Made by a program: the position numbers and the translations under genes
Shown: piece by piece, positions 8,262 to 19,070 of the stretch
How the letters are laid out: every line of letters starts with the position of its first letter
Numbering within the stretch: the stretch's first letter is position 1
The notes under the pieces: generated by a model
Told to the model about the DNA's origin: nothing
Databases searched by the model: none
The model's input: the letters and a program-made list of their open reading frames with translations, nothing else
NCBI GenBank assembly: GCA_022316685.1
Contig: JAKJHU010000843.1
Coordinates: 50,013 to 114,012, forward strand
Direction of reading: 5' to 3'
From: Progne subis subis
Taxonomy: Eukaryota > Chordata > Aves > Passeriformes > Hirundinidae
DNA length: 64,000 nt

Positions 8262-9770
8262 GCTCTGCTCCTGCTGGCCACACCATTCCTGATCCAGGCC
8301 AGGTGCCATTGGCCTTCTTGGCCACCTGGGCACACTGCTGGCTCATGTCCAGCCTGCTGTCCATCAGTGCCCCAGGTCCCTTTCTGCCTGGACACTCTCC
8401 AGCCACTCTGTCCCCAGCCTGTAGCACTGCAGGGGTTGTTGTGGCCAAAGTGCAGGACCTGGTCCTTGGTCTTGTTAAACCTCCCTCTGTTGGATTTGGG
8501 CCCTGGATCCAGCCTGTCCAGGTCCCTCTGCAGAGCCCTCCTACCCTCCAGCAGATCCACACTCACACCCAGCTTGGTGTCATCTGCAAATTTGCTGATG
8601 GTGGACTCAATCCCCTCATCCAGATCATCAATGCAGACATTGAAATCCACTCTGGCTGGGTGTGATCCCTCAGCCATCCTGTGGGTGCCCTGTGATGGCT
8701 CTCCAGGTGATCTGTTCCAGAACCTTGCTGGGCACCGAGGTCAGGCTGACAGGCCTGGAGTTCCCCAGATCCTCCTTCCAGCCCTTCTTGGGGATGGGCT
8801 CACATTGGCACCTCCAGTCCTCTGGGACCTCCCTGCTGAGCCAGGACTGATGAGAAATGATGGAGAGCAGCTTGGTGAGCTCATCCACCAGCTGCCTCAT
8901 CCCCCTAGGATGGATCCCATCTGGTCCCACAGACACCTGTGAGCATCTGAGGGGCTCAGCAGGTCACCAGCTGCTTCCTCCTGGATTCCAGGACGGCTGT
9001 TCTGCTCCCTGGGCCCATCTACCAGCTCAGGAGAACACTTGTCCTGAGGATAACCTGTCTGATTGTTGAAAAATGAGGCAAACAAGGTGTTAAGCAGCTC
9101 AGCCTTTTCCTTATCTCTAGTTACTATATTCCTCACAGCATCCAATAAAAGCTAAAGGTTCTCCTTATCCTACATGTTGCTATAAACTTATTTGTGGAAA
9201 CATTTTAATTTTTCAGAAAACTGACCAGGTTAAATTTTAACTGATCTTTCACCTCTCTTATTTTCTTTCCCCATGACCTAACAACATCCTTAAACATTTC
9301 CTGAATTGCCTGACTTTCTATCTGAGGTGTTGCAGCTTTTTTTTTTTTTTTTCCCCCTTGACTTCCCACAAAAGTACCATGGACTGCCAGGCCCATCATT
9401 TTCCTCACTGGCTCATCTTTTGGCACACCAGGACAGGATGCTCCTCTCCCCTTAAGATTCCTTTCTTGAAGTGTGTCCATCCTTCCTGGGCTCTCCTATT
9501 TTTAAGGGCTGTTTCTCCTAAAAAAAATCAGTACCTGATTCGGTACTCCCTAAATCTGCATCCTAGAGAGGCCAAAGTCTGCCCTCGATAATTTCAGTGT
9601 AGATGTTTTGTTGATGTCTTTCCTTCTTTCCCAGATTTTTGGAAAGTTGATTATTTCATGGTCACTGCACCCCAGGCAGCCTCAGTCCATCACATCTCCC
9701 ACCAGCCCTTCTCTGTTTGTGAACAGCAGCAGACAGAGCTTTCCTTGGCAGTGGGAGTGTTACCAACAAT
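8262..9770 (-). mobile_element. CR1 LINE fragment, left arm
   Basis: On the minus strand this encodes pieces of CR1 ORF2. From 9,770 inward there is an endonuclease end with a VNREGLVGD-like word. Next comes a reverse transcriptase section with QEDLGN-type and PVSLTSVPSKVLEQI words (about 8,700-8,790). The catalytic FADDTKLG box lies at about 8,570-8,600. It has stops, frameshifts and an inserted T-run at 9,337-9,353, so it is dead. Its 3' end is missing where the right-arm copy continues for about 0.9 kb. Confidence 0.9.
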
Positions 9771-9789
9771 TTGGTAAAATAAAAAACTC

Positions 9790-10200
9790 CTTAACACCAA
9801 TGTAGCATTTAGAAGCAGCGTTGTTTATTTGGCTGGATGCACAGGGGAACAGCTCCTCCCAAAGCTGTGCGTGCTGAGTACAGGAAAGTTTCTGTTTATA
9901 TTCCCTATTTTGCATACATATTAACTGCCTGTCCTGGACTAAACATACCTATGATAATCATTTCCCTGAAATCATTTGCATATTTCCACTCCCCTTTTGC
10001 ATGCACACTTCTGTCCTGGGGGTCTCTCTGGCGGTCCCTGGTGATCACAGACCCCAATGTTCCAGTCAGCCTGGCTGAGCTGGCAGGACACTGAGGCTGG
10101 TGAATTTCCAGGTCCCCTTCTTACACAATGGGCATGGTGTGCTTTCCATGGGCCAGTGGTTTTGGAGAATGAGCATTGTGTTAGCTCACCAGGTGTAGAC
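9790..10200 (-). repeat. LTR-like sequence with TATA and poly(A) signals
   Basis: On the minus strand TATAAA (9,895-9,900) precedes AATAAA (9,824-9,829) by about 70 bases, in a promoter-to-polyadenylation order like a solo LTR. No matching retroviral interior adjoins it. The paired copy is at 44,985-45,412. I could not place it in a named family. Confidence 0.4.
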
Positions 10201-10212
10201 CATTTATCATCA

Positions 10213-10400
10213 GGTAACATGAGGTCACAGAGTGGGCTATGACATCACTGAAGAGGCTATGTGAGGTCATTGAGCAGCTAGGATATCATAGGCCATTTCT
10301 GTGACATCACAGCGCCATCTGTGACATCACAGGGCAGAGGTCTGACATCATAGAGCTGGCTGTGATGTTAGAGAGTGGCTGTGTGAGGTCACTGGGTTGG
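10213..10400 (+). repeat. Degenerate repeat rich in TGACATCA
   Basis: Units of about 30 bp repeat tgacatcac, tgaggtcac and close variants. The paired array is at 44,775-44,970. TGACATCA is one base from a cAMP-response/AP-1 palindrome, but no promoter is evident beside it. Confidence 0.65.
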
Positions 10401-11880
10401 TCATTCCACCCCACCCCCACTCAACAGTTTCCCCCCCCATGAAGTCCAGTGCTGTTCATGCTGAGCAGGGTCCCCTGTCCACTCTCCCCCCATGGTCCAC
10501 CTGGAGCCACAGCCTCCACCAAAGGATGTTCCACAGGATCAACCCCAGAGCCTGACACAGGGACAAGGGGCTGGGCTGTGTGACCAGGGCATCAAGGACG
10601 TGCATGATCCAGGTCACTGTGGCTTGAGTTGGGTTCCCCAGGGCAGGAAAGATGTCTGGCAGCTGCAGCACGGTTAGGGAAGGGCTCCAAGGTGGGGCTG
10701 GAGCCCTTTGGCTGTGAGCAGAGGCTGAGGGAGCTGGGCTTGTCCAGCCCCGAGCAGGGAAGGCTGAGGGGCTCCTCATGCCAGCCTGGCAGTGCCACCG
10801 AGGAGGTGATGGAGAACACAGAGCCAGGCTCTTCACTGGGGGCCTGGTGGGAGACAAGAGACAATGATATAGGGTGAAAGAGGGGAGCTTCAGCCAGGAC
10901 AGAAGGAAACCTTTATTCCCATGGGCTCAGCCAGATGCTGAGATGCTGCCCCCTCCCTGTCCTTTGGGATTTTCCAATCCAGACCAAATCAAGCCTTGAA
11001 CCACTTGGTCTGACTCCGTTTCTGACAGCTTGGGCTGCTGACTTGCTGAGGTCCTTTCCAATTCAGCTCTCTAATGATCCTGGGACAGTGCTGGACCCTG
11101 TTTTACACTGGAGCACAGCAGATGGGACAGGAGCCCTGCAGGGCTGTACAGGACCTGCAGCTTGCGAGGTGCACGAGCACATCTTCATCAGCTGGGTCAT
11201 TTGAGCACTTCTAAGAAATGCCAAAGTTTTCCCACCAGGAGACACCAGGAATTTCCTGGAATTGTATGATGGCAGGAGAAGGAATCCTCATCCTCCCCTC
11301 TGTTTGTGTCACTGGCTGGATTTCTGTTTTTCATGGGGCTGTTCATTCCCTTGGTTTCGTTGGCTGGCAATAAATGAACATCCCTCTGTGTCTCAGGCAG
11401 CTCCTTCTGCAAGGAAAGCAGGTGGGAGTGGTGCCAAGGAGCTGAAAGCTGCAGCTGCAGCCTGGAGAGGAGGAAGCTAGGATTGGCACAAGGCTGCTCT
11501 GAGTCCCAGGGGCTGGAGGAGGGAAATGGTGAGTGGGGGCTAGGGGAAAAGTGATTGATTGTCAGCCATGAAGGGTCATATTGATTTTCATATCTATTCA
11601 GAGTGCACAAGGAGTTTCTGGGCATCAATATCAACTGGAGATTGCTGATATCAATCTATAAACAGGAAAACAAAACTAAACAGGACAAAAAAAATCTCTC
11701 TGCATTTTTCAAAGACAGAGTGTATTCTCTTTGAACATACTTCAATAATCTGTCTAAGTAACCACATAAGAATTGAAGACTTGAAATTAAATATTCCCAG
11801 AGGCTTGTCTTTTTTAGGGTGTTTTGAAATATTAATGAGCCTTTGGCACTGAATTCCTGAACTGAAGAACTGAGACTGAG
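10401..11880 (+). other. No gene recognised
   Basis: The stretch is unique within each arm and paired with 43,323-44,770. A segment at about 11,200-11,880 has a further diverged relative at 63,331-63,830. A CR1-tail-like word (gaggtcctttccaattcagc) occurs near 11,050. I see no supported coding region. Confidence 0.5.
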
Positions 11881-12180
11881 CAAGCCTCTGGAGAGCTAAA
11901 ATTCATCAGGGAACCTCCAAGCTGCTGAGTATCCATGCTCAGCAGAGCAGAGGAATCTATTCTAAATAGATTCTAATAGATTGCTCAGCAGAGCAATCTA
12001 TTTAAATTGAATACATTCCAGGGGTTCTGGACAGCAAGCCTCTGGAGAACTAAAATTCATCAGGGAACCTCCAAGCTGCTGAGTATCCATGTTCAGCAGA
12101 GCAGAGGAATCTATTCCAAATAGATTCTAATAGATTGCTCAGCAGAGCAATCTATTTAAATTGAATACATTCCAGGGGTT
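11881..12180 (+). repeat. Two direct copies of a 154 bp unit with a perfect hairpin
   Basis: Copies start at 11,881 and 12,035 and differ at only a few bases. Each holds AATAGATTGCTC and its exact reverse complement GAGCAATCTATT, separated by agca. The right arm has only one copy, at 43,187-43,322. Confidence 0.88.
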
Positions 12181-12570
12181 TCCACCTGCTAAAGGACTAT
12201 AAGCTCACGTGCAGGCACAGGGGCTCCATGCTGGCATCTGAGGGGTCTCTGGGCTCCTGAAGATGTTTGGCCACACTCATTCACAGGGGCTCCTGTGGTG
12301 ACATCCCAGGGGTCCTTAATCTTCCCAAGGGTCATGAGGTGACAGACAGTCACAGGGCTGCACAGTGACAACAGAGGTGTCTGTACACTGCCAAGGAGCC
12401 AATTTGTCCCAGGCAGTGGCAGGAGTCCAGTGGTGACATCCCTGTGCTCCTAAAGAACAGCGAGGTCACAGACACTCACAGGGGCTCCATGGGGACATCC
12501 CAGGAGTGTCCAGGCTGCCAAAGAGCTGGGATGTCACAGACACTCACAGGGGCTCCTGTCATGGGCAGAG
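12181..12570 (+). repeat. Degenerate tandem repeat (cacaggggctcc words)
   Basis: Units of about 60 bp repeat cacaggggctcc, gtgacatccca and ggtcctt words. The paired array is at 42,780-43,150. There is no coding evidence. Confidence 0.7.
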
Positions 12571-13811
12571 TGGGAGCTTCAGGCAAAATTTATTAAACAA
12601 GTTCCTGTTGGGTCACAAGGTGCAGAAAGGACCCCCAACACCCCAATCATACCCCCAAGCTCCCCAAACCAGGCTTTACAAACTCTTTCTGTGAGAGGAT
12701 CCTGGGACTTACTGGATCCAATCCCAGCCCGCAGACTTTATTAAAGATTTCTGTGTAAAGGATTATACGAGGTGGAATTGAACCTTTGTACAACTTTGTC
12801 CCACAAGCAATAAGGATGGCAAACCAGAAGTATTTGTGTACATATAGATATGACTGATTATGATCATGGTTAGACAGAAAGGCCTCTAATCAGAATTACC
12901 TACTCCATAGGGTAGGAGCTGTAACACCTATTTAATATAGTGCTCTAGGAAGCAATTTTGAAGCAATTGCATTAAAGCAAAATCAGTTATTAAGTAGAGA
13001 TGGGTGTCTCTCCCTCAGACCAATGATCCTGGAAAAATCTCAGCCTCAGGCAGTGACTTTGAGGGTGTCTCCACTCCAGGGAGGAATCTCCATACCCCAC
13101 CAAGAATGGAACTGTCAGGAGATGCCTGCAGTTAAAATTTGGGTCAGGACCCTTCTAGTCTGAAGTGCTGCCCTGTCAGTCAGATGTGGCCAGGCTGTGC
13201 CAGCTCAGCAGCTCTGCAGAAGCTCTCAGTGGTGTCACTTGGTTGTTCCTTTCTCTGGGGATTTTTCCAGCTCTGCCACAGCTTCAGCTCCCTCTCAGGA
13301 CGCTGGACTTGGGGATGGAGGAGTCAGGCTGCTTTCAGCATTATTCACCCCGAAAGAAGCATGACCTCCTCTTCTTTATTCCCCACTGGGGACTTTGCAA
13401 ACAGAGCCTTGTTGGAGTTGTCTGAGCCCATTGCAGGCAGAGCCTCCTGCTCCAGCAGGAACTGCCTTTCCTGTGCCATGGCCAGGCCAGGTCCCGCTGC
13501 AGGAAAAGCCCCAGGCCAGCCCCAACACAGTGAAGGCCTCGGGCACAAGTGCAGAGTGCTGGGAGCTGTGCCAGGAGAGCCTGGGACACCAAAGGCACCT
13601 TGGCAGCAGCAGCTCCCTGCAGGCCATGGCCAGAAGCCTCCCTTGGCAGCCCGGCCTGGTGGCCACCACTGCAGAGCTGCTGGGGCAGGGGCTGATTTCT
13701 GCCTGGGCTCTGCCCCAGCCCACAGAGGGTGAGCTCAGCCCTGACTCGGGCACAGCTCTTGTGCCTGGGCCCTGCAAAGCCTAAAGGTCACCTGTGCCAC
13801 CCTGGTGCCCA
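12571..13811 (+). other. No gene recognised
   Basis: This is paired with 41,474-42,680. The 13,400-13,770 part is G/C-rich and open in several frames, but the frames disagree between the two arms. I see no family match. Confidence 0.5.
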
Positions 13812-13946
13812 TCCCTGGATCTGACACTGTCACTTCTGTACTTGCTGGTGCCTCCAACACTGAACCCCCTCATCTGGAGCCTGAGGAACCAGGAGCGTGA
13901 GGATGCCCTGAGGAACATGACCACTCTGAGCTTTTCAGAAACAATT
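13812..13946 (+). pseudogene. Olfactory receptor relic (helix 7 only)
   Basis: Forty-five codons match the end of a family-14-like receptor, with a VPPTLNPLIWSLRNQE region against VPPALNPLIYSLRNQE in the intact gene. Nothing of helices 1 to 6 precedes it. The right-arm partner at 41,340-41,473 has an in-frame TAG where this copy has TGG. Confidence 0.85.
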
Positions 13947-14058
13947 GAGTGCGTCTTTGTTTCTGCATAGCATTCAGAATGGGACTTATTCCAGGCCCAG
14001 ATTGTCTTGTGCCATGTGTCTTTTTTGTTATTCTATTGGTTGTATTTTAATTTTCCTC

Positions 14059-14077
14059 TTTTTTTTTTTTTTTTTTT
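14059..14077 (+). repeat. Poly(T) run
   Basis: A homopolymer of about 19 T is paired with a poly(A) run at 41,238-41,258. It may be the tail of an unrecognised retroposed sequence. Confidence 0.8.
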
Positions 14078-15789
14078 ACTTTTTAATATATATTAATCAA
14101 AAGGATGCCATTACTCACAGTATTGCTACATCAGCATCCCCCATGCTTGTGTTAAGCAGAGACAGTAAGGAGCCATCATCACTGTGCATTTATGTAAAAT
14201 AAAGTGTCCTGCTCTGCCCTGTGTGTCCAAGATGTTCCCTCAGCCCTTCTCTGTCTCTGCAGGGGCAGTGCCTGTGAGCAGAGGTGGAGGGAAGAGACTC
14301 CCAGCACAGCCGCACAAGCCAGGGACAATGGCCCTGGCTCTTCCCACATCTGCTCTCCCAACTCCAGCCTCTCCTTCCCAGCCCTGCTGTGGCTGTCAGG
14401 CCCGAGTGCTCTGGCAGCTTTGTCACTGTGCTGCTGCGTGTCCGTGCTGTGCCCACAGGCAGGACAGGCCATGGGCACTGCTGGGACACAGCTGGGCTCC
14501 AGCACAGCAGCTGCAGCAGCAAAGGGATCTCCTGAGGGCAGGGCAGGAAGGCTTTGCTCTCCCTGCACAGTCCCTCTCAGGAACAGGCCCAAGGAACAGA
14601 CTCTGAAGAGGCTCCTTGTGTTCCTTGTTCTCCCAGGGCTCAGTGGGATGAGATCAGGGTCCCAGTGTGGCCTTCAGGGCACTCAGGGCTGGCTCAGCTT
14701 CTGCTTGTTGGTGGCCAGGGCCCATCAGATGGGGAATGGTCTGTGCTGAACCTGGCTGGGGCTCTGCAGCTGGTGCCAGGGCTGATGGCAGGGGAAGCTT
14801 TGTCTGGAGGGCCTTGGGAGCTGCCAGGAGAACACAGGGCACCTGCAGGGACTGTGTGTGCCAGGGATCAGCAGGGAGTGGAGCTCCCTGGGCACAGGCC
14901 TGGCCAGGGTGGGCTCACCCCGAGATCAAGGACTGAATGTGTGCTGTGAGCCAGGAGAGCTCTGCAGCCCCAGGGGACACAGCAGGCACAGGGAAAGGAG
15001 TCTGGGCCCTCAGGGAACTTCCCCAGGAGGATGCAGGGCAGCCCCAAGGCCGTGGGGCAGCCCTGGAACAAGGCAGGCACCTCTGAGCAGCCTCCATGGC
15101 CCCAGCAGAGCCTGTGTGCGAGGGGGTCAGTGCAGGGAGCAGCATCAGCTGCCTCTGTCTCCCAGCCTGAGCAGCAGAGCCCAGCAGAGGCAGCCCAGGG
15201 CCCCGGGCAGCACAGCCCCCGTGCTCTGCAGAGCAGCAGCCCCAGCTCGGGGCTGTGGGCAGCAGGGCAGGGGCTGCAGCAATGGCTGCTCAGGCCAGCA
15301 CAGACGTGTTCCCCTGGCAAAGGCTCTGTGGGCAGCTGGCATGTGCCAGGAGCAGAGCAGGAGCCCGTGGCTGTGCAGGAGGAGCCCTGGCCAGAGGCTG
15401 CCCTGTCCCTGGGGCAGCAGGAGCTGCCTGAGGAGCCCCGGGGCCAACTCTGTGCTGCTGTGCTGGCAGCGGAGCTGGCCCTGGGGCTGCACGAGCTGCC
15501 TGAGCTGAGCATGTCCTGAGCATTCCAGACACAGAGTGTGGCTGTTCCTGACCTCCAGTGGCCTCCAGTTCCTGCTGCAGGGCCAGACAGGTCTGGGCTG
15601 CTCTGCAGGGCTGGGGCAGGGAGAGGAAAACAATGGAGCCTTGGTTATGAGAGTCCCTGCAGTGTCAGAATGATCTCCTTGGTTCTACACATCAGCTGGA
15701 GGAAGCTTTCATAGCCAGGGACTAAACAGCCTCTCCCAGGAACTGGGAATTCCTGCTGGTGCATTCCAACTTTCCAGGCAATGAGGTGG
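14078..15789 (+). other. GC-rich duplicated block, no gene recognised
   Basis: This is paired with 39,541-41,237. Long frames are open on both strands at once, as expected from G/C-rich sequence with few stops. I find no domain or conserved start. Confidence 0.5.
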
Positions 15790-16200
15790 GCAGAAAAACC
15801 CAGGAAAACTAGGCAAGAAATCAGTAACCCATACTATAGGCTTTTGAGGCAGATATTTGTTTATTCAATGCTAGGAGTGAGGGGGATAGCTCCACCACAA
15901 ACTCACTTGTCTGTTCCTCACACAGTACTAGCTTTTATACGTTTGTTTTGGGGTTTTTTTTTATTCTCATTATACTTTCCTACCATTCATGTTGTAACAT
16001 ATTTTCTAATCACATGATTATGCAAATCCTTGTAGCACATGCCTGGTCTCTGCAGGCGGTGCTCGTCACCCTCCTGGTGGTTGTTTTGATGAAGACTCAG
16101 AAAACTTCCTGGCACTTGAACTTATTACCCCTGCTTCCTGCACATGCTCTATAAGATTGCCTGCTCAAATAGCCAGGGGTCAGCTGTTTGCAGTCACCTT
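15790..16200 (-). repeat. LTR-like sequence
   Basis: On the minus strand it carries AATAAA (15,860-15,865) inside sequence of retroviral LTR character. The paired copy is at 39,116-39,540. The family is not identified. Confidence 0.35.
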
Positions 16201-16845
16201 GTGTCATGGTTGGACACTGGCCCACTGCCAGGCACCCACGAGAGTCCTTCACTCATCCTCCCCTGCCACAGCTGGGCAGAGAAGGAAAAAAATATTAAAG
16301 AACACTTCATGAGTGAGATAAGGACCAGGAGAAATATTTCAAATGCAAAAAAGGCTCAAGTTGCAAAGTGAATTTTATTACTAACAGAATAAGAGAAGAA
16401 TAATGAGAGGTAAAAGAAACCCTTAAAACACCTTTTTTCCACCCAGCTCCTCCGTCCTTCCCACGACAGCACAGAGAGACAGGGCATGGGAGTTTTTTCA
16501 TTTCATCTAGTGATCTTCTTCTGGTGCTCTGGGAGAGGAGGTCCTTCCCCCATGTGGCCATGGAGTCCCTCCCACTGGACTACAGTTCTCCATGAACTGC
16601 CCCCAGCATGGGTCCACTCTCACGAGCAGCAGCCCTACCGCACCTGCTGCAACGTGAGTCCCTCCCACGGGCACACAGTCCTCCCACACTGCTGCAGCAT
16701 GGGGCTCTCCTCCCACGGGGTGCAGTCCTCCAAGGACAGGCTTGCTCCAGCCTGGAAGCAGGGCCCCCTCTCTCCACCGCGGTCTCCCACTGGATCACAG
16801 CCTCATCCAGGCATCCACCCGCTCTGGGATGGGCACCTCCCCAGG
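16201..16845 (+). repeat. Probable avian ERV LTR portion next to the minisatellite
   Basis: The start, gtgtcatggttggacactgg, has the look of avian ERVL-type LTRs as I remember them. Short words of the following minisatellite resemble the internal repeats of such LTRs. This is from memory and was not checked against a library. The paired copy is at 38,486-39,115. Confidence 0.4.
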
Positions 16846-17440
16846 GGCTGTGGGTGGATCTCTGCATCCCCATGGATCCCCATGGGCTGAGAGTGGATCT
16901 CTGCATCCCCATGGATCCCCATGGGCTGAGAGTGGATCTCTCCATCCCCATGGATCCCCTGGGGACTGAGAGTGGATCTCTGCATCCCCATGGAACCCCA
17001 TGGGCTGAGAGTGGATCTCTGCATCCCCATGGAACCCCATAGGCTGGAGAGTGGATCTCTGCATCCCCCATGGATCCCCAATTGGGCTGAGAGAGGATCT
17101 CTGCATCCCCATGGATCCCCATGGGCCTGAGAGTGGATCTCTGCATCCTCCATTGATCCCTATGGGCAGAGAGAGGATCTCTGCATCCCCCATGGATCCC
17201 CATGGGCTGACAGTGGATCACTGCATCCCCCATGGACCCCCATGGGCTCAGAGTGGATCTCTGCATCCCCATGGATCCCCATGGGCTGAGAGAGGATCTC
17301 TGCATCCCCATGGATCCCCATGGGCTGACAGTGGATCACTGCATCCCCCATGGATCCCCATGGGCTGAGAGTGGATCTCTGCATCCCCATGGATCCCCAT
17401 GGGCTGACAGTGGAGTCTCTGAATCCCCCATGGATACCCG
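16846..17440 (+). repeat. Minisatellite, about 39-41 bp unit, about 14 copies
   Basis: The unit reads roughly gtggatctctgcatcccc plus atggatccccatgggctgaga. Because many units are 39 bp, frames on both strands stay open and give repetitive pseudo-proteins (MDPHGLRVDLCIP-like). The right arm has only about six units, at 38,200-38,485. Confidence 0.92.
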
Positions 17441-17959
17441 TGGTGCCCCTGCTGCCAAAACCAGGCCGTGCCAAACCAATAAAGCTTGTTCTGATGAATT
17501 TGCTGATTTCTGAAAAGAGCTTCATTCCCATTCCTTGTTTCAAGGTAACTAGTTCTTTCTGCACAGCTACAGCTTTTTGCCCAGTTCAAGCATTATCTTG
17601 TTGCCTCGGGCACCAGGGCCCATCAGGCTGAGTCTGACCTGTCCTTTCTCCAAGCTGCAAACAGAACCTGCCCCCAGCCAGTGCCCTGCAAACAGGCAGG
17701 GTTCTGTAGGGGCAGGGAGAGTGCACAGAGATTTGGGGTCTGTGAGTGCTGGCAGGGAGAGATCAGGCACAGGGAAACACCTGCAGGGGGAAAATCTCCA
17801 GGAAGCAGAGAGAGTCCCTGTCCCTGAGCCCCATGGCCTCCAGTCCCTGCTGCAGGGCCAGACCTGACTCTGCTGCTCTCTGGGGCTGGGACAGGGGCAG
17901 GGAGAGTCTGGACTCTGCAGTGCCAGCCAGAGGAAAACAATGGACCTTTGCTTATACAG
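17441..17959 (+). other. No gene recognised
   Basis: This is paired with about 37,701-38,190. It holds a dispersed word set (gagaggaaaacaatgg, gtccctgcagtgtcac) that also appears near 15,630-15,690. No coding support is seen. Confidence 0.5.
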
Positions 17960-18260
17960 GTCCCTGCAGTGTCACAATGGTCTCCATGGTTCCATGAGGC
18001 CATGAAGAGGAAAAATGGCTGCTTGATTCCTTGGGGCCCCGCAATTGTAACAATTTCATCCTGGTTCCATGAGACCACCAAGCGTCACTATGGTCCACTT
18101 GGTTTCATGAGGTCCTGCAGTGCCACAATGGCCCCTCCGTTCTAAGAGGTCCTGAAATGGCAGAGAGGTGTCCTTGGTGACAGAGTGACACAAGTGACCC
18201 TTGGTCACACCAGGCCCCGCAGTGTCCCACGGCACCTTTGGTTCTGTGGGGCCGCAGTGT
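17960..18260 (-). repeat. Minisatellite, 38-40 bp family, internal copy
   Basis: The same unit family as 1-745 appears here in reverse orientation (gtcacaatggtctcc, gttccatgaggcc). The paired copy is at 37,386-37,700. Confidence 0.8.
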
Positions 18261-18261
18261 C

Positions 18262-18480
18262 TGTTCTGCTGGTGAGCAGGGTCAGCACCAAAGACACAGA
18301 CACAAAGTTCAGGAATTCTGTGATTTATTGTAATGCAAAAGTGCAAAGAATCAGCAAAGGAGAAGCTCAGCAATGCACCCAATCATCACTACCAAAGATT
18401 GCCTGCAGTGATTAAGAAAGAGACAGCCACCAGGTCCCCTCAGACTTTCCCATCACCCACATCCACACATCAGCTGGGGG
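18262..18480 (-). repeat. LTR-like end with poly(A) signal
   Basis: Read on the minus strand, AATAAA (18,324-18,329) is followed by a GT-rich stretch (gtgtctgtgtct), the layout of a polyadenylation site at an LTR R-U5 border. The paired copy is at 37,170-37,385. Confidence 0.4.
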
Positions 18481-18955
18481 AAGCTGTCCCAGCCAAGGAC
18501 TGCAGAGCCACTCCCGGACACTGGGAATTCCTGCAGGTGCCTCCAGCCCCAGGTGAGGCTCCAACCTGGCTGTGAGAGGGCCCAGCTCTGACAGTGCTGA
18601 ATAAACAAACTGACAGCACTTCTATGGCAGGAACATCTGCTTTCATTCTCCTCTTGGGTTTCACCCAAAGCCTGGCCAGGCTCAAGGAGAAACCAAGAAG
18701 ATGACTTTGATCCGAAACTCCCAGTCAAGGCCAGATGTCGGATTTTCATGGCCTTGTCCTGTTTCTAAACACAGAAATGTCAATCCATTTTTTACTAATG
18801 AGTGGTACACCTATCACAGCTCTAATGACCATGCATATTTCATTAATGAGCAGATACAGAGATAACCTTTGGTTGGAAGGTTCATTTAGAGGTCTCCTTT
18901 GGCTCAGGGCCTGTTGCTCAGGCCTCACTCAGGGCCTGTTGTCCAGGCCTTGGAA
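18481..18955 (+). other. No gene recognised
   Basis: This is paired with about 36,701-37,169. Words at 18,465-18,545 resemble 15,690-15,770. Nothing coding is seen. Confidence 0.45.
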
Positions 18956-19070
18956 CTTGAGGGACGTGGTTTAGTGCTGGGCTTGACACTGCTGGGTGAG
19001 AGGCTGGACTCCATGAGCTCAGAGGTCTTTCCCAACAGAAAGGATTCCATAATTCCAGGATTCCATCTGC
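18956..19070 (+). mobile_element. CR1 LINE 3' end fragment
   Basis: The sequence gagaggctggactccatgag, then gaggtctttcccaacag and attcc repeats, is the usual CR1 3' tail pattern. The paired copy is at 36,580-36,700. Confidence 0.65.

Noticed and set aside
8111..9480. Host genes on the minus strand
   Set aside because: The words FADDTKLG and PVSLTSVPSKVLEQ identify CR1 reverse transcriptase, not a host gene.
14190..15640. Several 130-216 residue frames in the GC-rich block
   Set aside because: Overlapping frames are open on both strands, and every one is broken by indels in the other arm; no known domain.
16580..17311. 243-residue repetitive minus-strand protein
   Set aside because: It is open only because the minisatellite unit is often a multiple of three; frames on both strands are open alike and the right arm has a different copy number.
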